DNA of 64,000 bases from HGM10766 sp900757295 (GTDB lineage Bacteria; Bacillota_I; Bacilli_A; RF39; UBA660), in contig DAJPHG010000001.1 in the NCBI GenBank assembly GCA_025992315.1, forward strand, positions 124,001-188,000, given 5' to 3'. Of this stretch, positions 47,790-55,432 are shown piece by piece; the stretch's first letter is position 1; the number at the start of each line of letters is the position of its first letter. Both the position numbers and the translations under genes were made by a program. A model generated the notes under the pieces. That model saw only the letters and a program-made list of their open reading frames with translations, was not told where the DNA came from and ran no database searches.

Positions 47790-47944
47790 CATTAACAATT
47801 TCATCATTCATTATTTTAAATTCACTTGGAATATTTATTTTAAATCCATCAAACATTTCATATTGCGTTTCAACCCTTGTTAGTAGTAATGACTAATGTG
47901 TTTTCAATTTCACTTAAATTTTCCGTTTTTGTAATGTTTGGCAT
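47770..47944 (-). pseudogene. Frameshifted gene remnant
   Basis: On the minus strand MPNITKTENLSEIENTLVIT is followed by a stop at GGT-TGA; shifting frame restores ETQYEMFDGFKINIPSEF and IMNDEIVNVKYPN up to the junction with small ORF 4. One frameshift at 47865-47880. Family not recognised. Confidence 0.5.
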
Positions 47945-47956
47945 TGTTAAAATTGC

Positions 47957-48355
47957 CTAAATAATTAAAACTACTATGATAATTATTAAGCATACATTTA
48001 AAATTTTTGTTTTGTCTTTGTATTCTGGTATTTTCTCTTCCTTTAAATAATATTGATGTATATTTTTAATATCTAAATCGCTCTTTATATCAAGCACTAT
48101 AATAGGAAGTGCTACAATAATAATTAAAAGTGTACTAATGATTGTTATATTAAATGGAATCATATTATTTATTGTCAGTATAATATTCGGTATAACTATA
48201 ATTGCTAATAACAATGTAAGGACCATTTCATAAACATAATAGTTCTTGAATGCCTTATATTCTACTTTAGCACCATCTTTCAACTAATTTCTAATTGGGA
48301 ACAATAAGACTAATAAAATTATGGCTACTAAAATTATGATTACTTTCTTCTTCAC
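47957..48355 (-). pseudogene. Chimeric, stop-interrupted membrane protein gene
   Basis: From GTG 48355: VKKKVIIILVAIILLVLLFP, then IRN, an in-frame TAG at 48284-48286, then LKDGAKVEYKA. The start resembles a common Firmicutes family that reads LKDGGTVEYKA after one membrane helix. After EYKA the sequence changes to a different membrane protein (three hydrophobic spans, ending KEEKIPEYKDKTKILN plus a helix). Looks like a fusion of two gene remnants plus a nonsense change. Confidence 0.6.
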
Positions 48356-48401
48356 TCTTTACACATTACTTCCAAATTGCAATTTGCATTATTATTTATT
48401 T

Positions 48402-49397
48402 TTACTTTTTATTCATCCACTCAACTGTATCCTTTATTGTATCTTTCATATTTCTATTTTTAAATTTCAACTTTTCTTTAGCTTTTTCATTACTGAAATT
48501 AGCATTAGAAGATAGTGTATATAGTGAATACTTTGTAAAAAGTGGAGTTTGTTTCTTTAAATTATAATATACTTCAAAAAAAGGTGCTATTAATTTTGCA
48601 AAACCTATTGGTAATACCATTTTAATCTTTTTTCTTCCTTGCACATCACAAATTAAATCGCATAATTCTTTTATTGCAATATATCTATTAGATAAGATAT
48701 AGCTTTCACCATTAGTACCATTTTTACAAGCACTAATAACACCATCTGCTACATCTCTTACATCAACAAAATCATATCCACCTTTTACACAAGCAAATAA
48801 TTTGCCATTTGCAACTTCTTTTATTAATTGTGTTAAGTGACTATTACCAAAATCATTTGGACCTATAATACCAGATGGATGAATTATACAAGCATTCAAA
48901 TTTTTACCCTTTACTGCTTCAATTACATACTTTGCAGCTTCTGCTTTTGTTTTTGCATATAATCCCTCAACATTATCAGGGTTAAAATTAGTTATTTCTG
49001 TTATTAATTCATTGTTAGGTGGCTCTGGGATTGCATGAACACTACTAATATAGATAAGTTTTGCTTTTGACTCTATTACCTTATCTACTATATTTTTAGT
49101 TCCATTAACATTAACATTATAAACAAGTGGATTGTATTTTGATTTTATATATACTACTGCAGCACAATGAATTACAAAAACTTCTTTTCCATCAGTATTT
49201 TCAAAAATTAATGATAAAGTTTCTTTTTTAGTTACATCACCATAGTAGATTTTGCATTTTAATCCTTCAAGTGATTTAATAGAATCGCCTTTTAATACAA
49301 AAGCCCTAATTTCATTATCAGCATCTTGTTCTAACTTTCTTATAATGTTATTACCTAAAAAACCATTTGCTCCTGTTATTATATAGATTTTTTTCAC
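48402..49397 (-). CDS. NAD-dependent epimerase/dihydroflavonol-reductase-like protein
   Basis: About 331 residues. GANGFLGNNII near 9-19 binds NAD(P), HCAAVVYIK near 76-84, SSVHA and the catalytic YAKTK near 145-149, HPSGIIGPND near 174-183. Similar to sterol/dihydroflavonol dehydrogenase-type extended SDRs common in gut anaerobes; substrate unknown. GTG 49397 is preferred because GGTAGGTGA lies 7 bases upstream, the GTG at 49409 being inside it. Cargo between small ORF 4 and leader RNA E. Confidence 0.75.
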   Translation of the reverse strand: MKKIYIITGANGFLGNNIIRKLEQDADNEIRAFVLKGDSIKSLEGLKCKIYYGDVTKKETLSLIFENTDGKEVFVIHCAAVVYIKSKYNPLVYNVNVNGTKNIVDKVIESKAKLIYISSVHAIPEPPNNELITEITNFNPDNVEGLYAKTKAEAAKYVIEAVKGKNLNACIIHPSGIIGPNDFGNSHLTQLIKEVANGKLFACVKGGYDFVDVRDVADGVISACKNGTNGESYILSNRYIAIKELCDLICDVQGRKKIKMVLPIGFAKLIAPFFEVYYNLKKQTPLFTKYSLYTLSSNANFSNEKAKEKLKFKNRNMKDTIKDTVEWMNKK

Positions 49398-49554
49398 AAT
49401 ATTTATCACCTACCACTCCATTCTAAAAAATAAATCTAAGCTCTCTCTTATATAATTATACCACAATTTCACAATTATTTTTTAAGAAGTATATGAATGA
49501 TGGTGTAAAATATTTTTGGGTAGACATAAAAAAATTATCCATAATTATTAAAAT

Positions 49555-49702
49555 TTGTTATTTAAAGAAAAATGATGTATAATCATATATAGAAAGAGCG
49601 CGAGTTCGTAAGATGTATTTAAACCGCTCCAATGACGTTTCTGTTCGAACTTCATAGTTTGAACTTAACATATATATCAACCCGTTCGGGTTGATTTTTT
49701 TT
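49555..49702 (+). ncRNA. Promoter and leader RNA E upstream of small ORF 5
   Basis: TTGTTA, 17 bases, TATAAT (49555-49583) starts an RNA at about 49590. GAGCG/CGCTC closes a hairpin with an inner GTT...AAC stem. GCTCCA (49626-49631) is followed by GTTCGAACT/AGTTTGAAC (9 pairs) and terminator ATCAACCC-GTTC-GGGTTGAT with a run of T (49676-49702). The GGAAA element of leaders B-D is not obvious here. Shares AGTTCGTAAG...AACCGCTCCA with leader B. Confidence 0.55.
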
Positions 49703-49742
49703 GTTTGCAAAAGAATTAACAAAGAAAGGATGGTGCATTTTA

Positions 49743-49972
49743 TGATAAAGTTTACTACACAAGAGTTAGAAATGGAAAGTAATCTAAAACAACGTATTGA
49801 GTTTATTTGTGAGTTTTGCCACACTACACCAAAAATTATCAATGGTAGTATCAAACGTATTAACAACACTAATTTAAATTATCTAGAATCACATAAAATC
49901 ATTATAAACAATTCTTCTTTCAAAATAAAAAGACTAGTTATATTTCAAACTAATCTCACTAATAAATTGTAA
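49743..49972 (+). pseudogene. Small island protein, copy 5, C-terminally altered
   Basis: 76 residues. The first 57 follow copy 3 closely (LKQRIEFICEFCHTTPKIIN, NTNLNYLESHKIIINNSSF); the end KIKRLVIFQTNLTNKL lacks the conserved IKxxxLExYLK block, consistent with a deletion or frameshift. No recombinase follows. It may still be translated. Confidence 0.6.
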
Positions 49973-49979
49973 TTTGTTA

Positions 49980-50435
49980 TTAAATAGTAAACTCAACGGC
50001 TACATTAAAAGATTTGTATTTTCCCTCTTCATATTCATAATCAATTCCTTTTATGATTCTATAAGTTCCTTTTGCAAGTTTACCATATCCATTTTCCCAA
50101 TTAATTTCAATTTCTTTATTTTCTCTTGCCGAAAGTTGAAAAACAGGCATAGTAAAATTCAATTCCACATTTATTTTATGCCATTCTCCATCTTTTTTAA
50201 TTTCTATTTCATATGGAGTTCCATATTGAAAATTTTTATCACTATTATTAGTTAAAATTAAAGTTGCACCGTTATTTGTTAATGTTCCATCTTTAATAAT
50301 CATTGTAACATCATTTTGTGAAATCTTAATATCAGACTTATTTCCAATATCAAATTCATTTTTTGATTTTCCACAACCTGTCATTGCTAAAACCATAACC
50401 CCACATAATAGAATAGTTAAAATTGTTTTTTTCAT
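49980..50435 (-). CDS. Lipoprotein with immunoglobulin-like domain
   Basis: 151 residues from ATG 50435 (GGAGG 7 bases upstream). Lipoprotein signal ending LAMTGC near 15-20, so it is anchored by a lipid to the outer face of the membrane. The mature part is a beta-sandwich (LTNNGATLILTNNSDKNFQYG, YGKLAKGTYRIIKGI) resembling the Big-like domain found in Firmicutes lipoproteins. Function unknown. Minus-strand cargo at the far end of the island, with a promoter region related to that of the carboxypeptidase gene. Confidence 0.7.
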   Translation of the reverse strand: MKKTILTILLCGVMVLAMTGCGKSKNEFDIGNKSDIKISQNDVTMIIKDGTLTNNGATLILTNNSDKNFQYGTPYEIEIKKDGEWHKINVELNFTMPVFQLSARENKEIEINWENGYGKLAKGTYRIIKGIDYEYEEGKYKSFNVAVEFTI

Positions 50436-50453
50436 AATCAATCCTCCATTTCA

Positions 50454-50493
50454 ACAAATTACTATTTATCTGTCACTTCTATATATAATTATA
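50454..50493 (-). promoter_or_regulatory. Promoter region shared with the carboxypeptidase gene
   Basis: TATAAT (50488-50493, minus strand) and a 25-base downstream segment matching 44154-44178. Confidence 0.5.
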
Positions 50494-50561
50494 TCACGTA
50501 TAATACTGAGTAGTAAATTGGTTAGTTTTGATAAGTTGAAACTTTTGATATTTACATTATA

Positions 50562-50599
50562 ATATTTATATTCATTTTTATAAAAATGAATATAAATAT
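50562..50599. repeat. Perfect 38-base palindrome
   Basis: Two 19-base arms with no spacer, ATATTTATATTCATTTTTA and its complement. It lies about 175 bases before the IS110-type transposase start, at or near the left end of the insertion. It would extrude as a cruciform or form a long hairpin RNA. Confidence 0.9.
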
Positions 50600-50775
50600 C
50601 TGCTATTGAGTTTAGGTAAATTATACCAAGGTCTTTGTATCCATTTCTATGACGGCCTAGCTCTTTTCTTTTTATTATCCTAGTTTTAGAATGTGAGGAT
50701 TAATTTTTAATCTTATATAACAAGCGTGATGAGGAATATTGAGATTCTAGAGTTCAATCGTATATGAAATGAAGT
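50600..50775 (+). mobile_element. Left noncoding end of the IS110-type element, possible bridge-RNA region
   Basis: About 175 bases with no gene and a higher G+C than the flanks (ACGGCCTAGC, CAAGCGTGATGAGG). In IS110-family elements the noncoding end next to the transposase encodes a guide (bridge) RNA. Hairpins are possible, but I could not fold the region, and the element is inactive. Confidence 0.4.
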
Positions 50776-51962
50776 ATGCCTATGCAAAGTGTTCTAGCCA
50801 TTGATGTGGCTAAAGGTAAAAGTATGGTATCTTTAATTAGTTCTTGTGGTGAAGTTCTAATTGAACCATATGAAATTAATCATTCTATTAATGATTTTAC
50901 TAATTTACTTAATAAAATTAATAAGCAAAAATTAGATAATGTTTCTGTAATAATGGAATCTACGGGTATTTATCATAGACCTGTTGAAAAATTTTTCTTA
51001 GAAAACAACTTCAAAGTATTTGTTATTAATGCATTATACTCAAAAATGTATAAACGTAACTTAAGAAAAACAAAAACCGATAAATTAGATTGTATATCTT
51101 TGTCAGAATTATTCTTTACTACTGATTTTAGAGAATATATTAAACCAGATGATATTTATTTAAATATGAATGCTCTCTCTAGACAATATCATGCTTTAGA
51201 TGAACTATGTGTTAATTAAAAAAATAGATATAAAAATTTAGTTTATTTGTGTTTTCATGAATATGAGTTAATATTTAAAAAAAAACTATTTATAGTGACT
51301 TGACACTAAGTTTTATTGAAAAATATCCACATGCTGATATTATTTCTAATACTAGAATAGATGCATTACAAAACTTCTTTAAAAAGAATGGTTTTAGACA
51401 TTGGAAAAAGAAACCTGCAACAATAAAAGAATATGCAATCAATTCTTATCCATCTGTTTCGAAAGATGATGAAATAACTTCAAGTCTTTCACAACTTGCG
51501 AGATTAATTAATACTTATCAAAAAGAAATAGAAACAATTAAATATAAAATAATATTTTTAGGGAAGAAAACGAAATACTTTGAAAGTATTAACTCTATAT
51601 TTGGTATTGGTGAATTTACAGCATCACTAATAATTGCAGAAATTGGTGACATAAATAGATTTTAAAACATAAAAGAATTAACTGCGTACTGCGGATTAGA
51701 TCCTTCAATAAAACAATCTGGTAAATCTATAAATATAAAAGGTCCAATTTCTAAATCTGGAAACAAATATTTAAGAAAAATTCTTTTTGGATCTATATTA
51801 AATATTCTAAGTGTTACCAGAGTATGTCATATAGAAAATGATATTGAAACTTATTACAGAAAAAAACGTAATGAAGGAAAACATCATTACGTTGCAACAA
51901 TTGCATGTACAACTAAACTTCTTCGACAAATTTTTGTACTATGCAAACAATTAGATAAGTAA
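50776..51962 (+). pseudogene. IS110 family transposase, broken
   Basis: DEDD-type N-terminal domain (LAIDVAKGKSMVSLI, IMESTGIYHRPVEKFF, KTDKLDCISLSELF) and C-terminal Tnp_20 domain (FGIGEFTASLIIAEIGD, LTAYCGLDPSIKQSGKS, ISKSGNKYLRKILF with the catalytic Ser). Interrupted by a stop at about 51217, a one-base frameshift in the A run near 51280 and a TAA at 51664-51666. Reassembled length about 395 residues, normal for the family. It marks the right border of the island. Confidence 0.9.
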
Positions 51963-52131
51963 TCAACACCACTTGATTACATTAATATTATATACTAAAT
52001 AAGTACATAATTTCAAAATTTTAAAAAAATAGAAATTTCGTATCTTTTCAGTATGCATTAATATAACATAAAAATTTATTGTTGACAAATCTTAGAATGT
52101 CATAATTATTGTTAAATAGATTTTCTTTTAT

Positions 52132-52743
52132 TTATAAATTTTCTTTTATTTCAGGAAATAAATCGTATAAATTATATCCTAATAATTCATCAAAATATTT
52201 TTTTAATTTAGTAGCTTCATTTAAATGATAATGAGTATTTTTATATACGCCATGCCTTAGTAACAAATCCACTATTCTTTTTTCTAAGGTTTGTAATCTA
52301 GTTGTACACATTAAATCTAATAAATTTATTATCTTTTCATAAATTGTATATTCTTTTAAAATATAATTTTTTATAAATTCATAATTTTTATTATCACGAT
52401 CTGTATAATCTCTATCATTTGCTAAACAATCAATATCATTATTTAAAAAAGAATGTTTAATACATACACTTGCATATTGTTCAGAATAACCTAATGACTT
52501 TAAATAGTTATATCCATTAATAGCATGAGGAATTACACCTTCATAACTATTCCAGCCATATTTCTTACCAATATCATGAATATATCCAAGTGTTTTAGCA
52601 TAATCTTCATCTAAATTTAAAGCATTAGCTATCTTTCCTGCTGCATTGCCAATACATGTCGAATGAGTAATCCAATCATCATTTTTAGCCATTCCCTTAC
52701 AAGAATTTAATAATTTTAATGCTTCTTCACATTTTAATACCAT
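52132..52743 (-). CDS. HD-domain phosphohydrolase
   Basis: 203 residues, cytoplasmic. Metal ligands in the HD order: WITHSTCIGN near 24-33, GYIHDIGKKYG near 48-58, IPHAINGYNYL near 66-76 and a later Asp (LLDLM near 141-145). Resembles small HD hydrolases acting on nucleotides or signalling molecules; substrate unknown. It starts about 20 bases after the serine hydrolase gene on the same strand. Confidence 0.75.
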   Translation of the reverse strand: MVLKCEEALKLLNSCKGMAKNDDWITHSTCIGNAAGKIANALNLDEDYAKTLGYIHDIGKKYGWNSYEGVIPHAINGYNYLKSLGYSEQYASVCIKHSFLNNDIDCLANDRDYTDRDNKNYEFIKNYILKEYTIYEKIINLLDLMCTTRLQTLEKRIVDLLLRHGVYKNTHYHLNEATKLKKYFDELLGYNLYDLFPEIKENL

Positions 52744-52763
52744 AACTATACTCCTTAACTATT

Positions 52764-53558
52764 TTAATTATTATTTTCTTTTAAATAATCACAAATTAAT
52801 TTAGAAATTTCTCCTACAACTTTCCTATCTCCTTCTTTTAAAGGTGTATCATATACAGATATACCTAAAAAGTAAAATTGATTATTTAGCTTGAAAACTC
52901 CAACATCACTATTTAAGAAATCTAATCCTCCAGTTTTATGTGCAAAAGAAATATCATTAATATATCTAGGTATTTGATTATTTATTTTTTGTTTATATAA
53001 AATACTTAAAGCAAATTTACAAAGTTTATTATCTAAAATATTATTATTAACTATATATTTAAAGCATAAATACATATCATTTAATGAAGTATAATTATTA
53101 TATCCTTGCTTTATAGCTTCATCATCTAACATATTTCTTTCTAATTTAGTATCAATTAAACCCATTTTTTTAAAATATTTATTTAACTTAGCTATACCTA
53201 AAAATTTAATTAAAACATTTGTTGATGAGTTATCAGATTCTGTAATCATCCATGTTAATAGATCTTCAACTTTATATTCATAGATACCAGAAGTAAAACA
53301 TTTATTGTCATTCAAAATATCTTTAGAATTAATATTTAATTTACTATTTAATGAAATTTTATTATCACAGATTTCATTTAAAGTGCACAACATAATTGGT
53401 ACTTTAATTAAACTTGCAGAGATAAAAACAGTTTTATCTTTATAATTAACTAAAGTTTTATCTTTAGTAATATTTTTTAATAATATATTTATCTTTTCAA
53501 AAGATTTTTCTTCTATTATTTTATAAATTATATTGTAAATATCATTTTTTTCTTTCAT
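52764..53558 (-). CDS. Serine hydrolase of class A beta-lactamase fold, no signal peptide
   Basis: 264 residues. SLIK near 49-52 (catalytic Ser and Lys), SDN near 112-114 in ITESDNSSTN, and KTG near 212-214 in AHKTGGLDFL. The region corresponding to the omega loop, LERNMLDDEAIKQG, lacks the canonical ExxLN, so real beta-lactamase activity is doubtful. No N-terminal hydrophobic signal, unlike true exported beta-lactamases, so a cytoplasmic esterase or peptidase role is more likely. In a probable operon with the HD gene. Confidence 0.75.
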   Translation of the reverse strand: MKEKNDIYNIIYKIIEEKSFEKINILLKNITKDKTLVNYKDKTVFISASLIKVPIMLCTLNEICDNKISLNSKLNINSKDILNDNKCFTSGIYEYKVEDLLTWMITESDNSSTNVLIKFLGIAKLNKYFKKMGLIDTKLERNMLDDEAIKQGYNNYTSLNDMYLCFKYIVNNNILDNKLCKFALSILYKQKINNQIPRYINDISFAHKTGGLDFLNSDVGVFKLNNQFYFLGISVYDTPLKEGDRKVVGEISKLICDYLKENNN

Positions 53559-53804
53559 TAATTTTCACCTTTATTATCAATATTAATTATAAATTATTTA
53601 ATAAAATTTAACTATCTTTTTTTAATTTTTTAATAATTTTCTTTAGAAAATTATTGTACTGATTATCTTCTATTTCATAAAATTTATTCTTCTCAAAAGT
53701 ATATTTTACTATTAATTTACAACAATTAACAAGATTGTTTTTATTAATATTGTCATAATATGTATAGTTTGTTATTATTTTATTGATAGAAGGAGTGATG
53801 GTTT

Positions 53805-54161
53805 ATGCAATATGCGATAGTAATTATATTTGTGATAGCTGGTATTGCAATACTAGCTAGTATTATCTATGGTTTAGCTGGTTTTATAAAAAATAATAAT
53901 TCTCCAATTGAAACTGTTGATGCAAAAGTAATTTCTAAAAGAACTGATGTAACTGGATATAATAATTATAATTATTCAGATAATTTTAATTATAATTCTT
54001 CTGAAATAAACTCTAGATATTATGTTACTTTTGAACTATCAACAACAGGAGAAAGAAAAGAATTTTATGTTAGACCTAATGTTTATGGAACTTTAGTAGA
54101 GGGAGATAAAGGTTTTTTAACTTATCAAGGAACTAGATTTAAAGGTTTTGACAGAAATTAA
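53805..54161 (+). CDS. DUF2500 family membrane protein
   Basis: 118 residues: one transmembrane helix near 5-30, then an outer domain with VDAKVISKRTDV near 39-50, YYVTFELSTTGERKEFYV and a GDKGFLTYQGTRFKGF ending, the DUF2500 (YhhM-like) pattern. Function unknown. GAAGGAGTG ribosome site. Confidence 0.8.
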   Translation: MQYAIVIIFVIAGIAILASIIYGLAGFIKNNNSPIETVDAKVISKRTDVTGYNNYNYSDNFNYNSSEINSRYYVTFELSTTGERKEFYVRPNVYGTLVEGDKGFLTYQGTRFKGFDRN

Positions 54162-54194
54162 AAGATATTGAATTTTTTCTTCAATATCTTTTTT
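54161..54194 (+). terminator. Intrinsic terminator after the DUF2500 gene
   Basis: AAAGATATTGAA/TTCAATATCTTT with a T-rich loop and tail. Confidence 0.8.
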
Positions 54195-54226
54195 ATTTAG
54201 TAATTTATTTTAATTTTTCATAAAAC

Positions 54227-54349
54227 TTGCCAAAAGCCAAAGCACTTAATAATCTAGATATTCTTTATAAAGCAACAACTATTCCTAAATATAATGATAC
54301 TTTTGCCGCGTTAAAAAAACTGCTAATTGATATTGAATTAATAATTTAA
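54227..54349 (+). pseudogene. Coding remnant, 40 codons
   Basis: Open frame reading PKAKALNNLDILYKATTIP and on to DIELII, with coding-like composition but no ribosome site or start other than TTG. Probably the 3' end of a lost gene. Confidence 0.4.
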
Positions 54350-54367
54350 AGTTTTGTTGTCAAATTT

Positions 54368-54534
54368 TTACAGTACCCAAAAATATTTTGATGGTATATT
54401 AGTTATATTATTATCAGAAACATCTTCCATTGGTAAATATAGATTTAGATTAAAAATAAATCCAGAACTTAATGTTGTTATAGTTGTAAGAAAAGCATAA
54501 ATAACCATCCTTTTATTGGCATATTTTGCTTCAT
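54368..54534 (-). pseudogene. Frameshifted small membrane protein
   Basis: Starts with AAGGAG and ATG: MKQNMPIKGWLFMLF; a shift near 54485 is needed to continue as TTITTLSSGFIFNLNLYLP to the stop at 54368. One hydrophobic span. Family not recognised. Confidence 0.4.
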
Positions 54535-54654
54535 TATACTACTCCTTAAACTATTAACATTTTATCATTTACTTAAATATAACAGCAAATAAACATTTGA
54601 ATGTAGCTATTTTTTAATGCTATAATAGAAAATAATTAGAAAGATGGTAGTATT

Positions 54655-55338
54655 ATGGATCAAGAAAAGTTTGGTAAATTAATAAAAGAAATAAGAAAGA
54701 AAAACAACTTAACGCAAAAACAATTTGCAGATAAATATAATGTTACTTATCAAGCAGTAAGTAAATGGGAAAATGGAAAAAATTTACCAGATATTACTTT
54801 AATTAAACAAATAGCCAACGATTATAATATAAGTGTGGATAATTTAATTCAAGTAAACCATAGCAAAAAGAAATTACTGACTTTAATAATAGCTGCACTC
54901 ATTATAATTATAATAGTTTTTATATTTTGTATAATTGCTTGTAATAAAGATGATTTTAAGTTTAGTACCATTTCATCTAATTGTAAAGATTTTAATATTT
55001 CTGGAAGCATAAGTTATAATCATAAAAAAGCTGCTATATATATTTCAAATATTGAATATTGTAATAAAAAAGATACTAATAATTATAAATATATTGAAGG
55101 AACTTTATATGAATCTTCTAATAATTTTAATAAAAAAATAAGTAGTTTTAAATATAATAAAAATAAATCTATTAGTTTAGAAAAATTTTTAAAAGATATT
55201 ACTTTAACTATAGATAATTATGAAAAAGAATGTAAAATTTATAAAGAAAACAACTTGTTTTTAGAGATTAATGCTACTAAAAATAATAATGAAACTATTA
55301 CTTATAAAATACCTTTGAAATTAAATAATGATTGTTAA
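54655..55338 (+). CDS. XRE-family membrane-anchored regulator
   Basis: 227 residues. Cro/C1-type helix-turn-helix at 7-62 (IRKKNNLTQKQFADKYNVTY, VSKWENGKNLPDI), then a transmembrane segment near 75-98 and an outer domain of about 125 residues with three or four Cys. A DNA-binding domain joined to an external sensor suggests one-component signalling. The arylsulfotransferase gene follows after 95 bases on the same strand and may be its target. Confidence 0.75.
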   Translation: MDQEKFGKLIKEIRKKNNLTQKQFADKYNVTYQAVSKWENGKNLPDITLIKQIANDYNISVDNLIQVNHSKKKLLTLIIAALIIIIIVFIFCIIACNKDDFKFSTISSNCKDFNISGSISYNHKKAAIYISNIEYCNKKDTNNYKYIEGTLYESSNNFNKKISSFKYNKNKSISLEKFLKDITLTIDNYEKECKIYKENNLFLEINATKNNNETITYKIPLKLNNDC

Positions 55339-55432
55339 TAACTCAACTTATAGTTTAGTTAATTCAACCTTTTCATTATATTAATTTCTTTTTTTTTATT
55401 TTTATAATTTATTTATAGAGAGGAATTATTTT

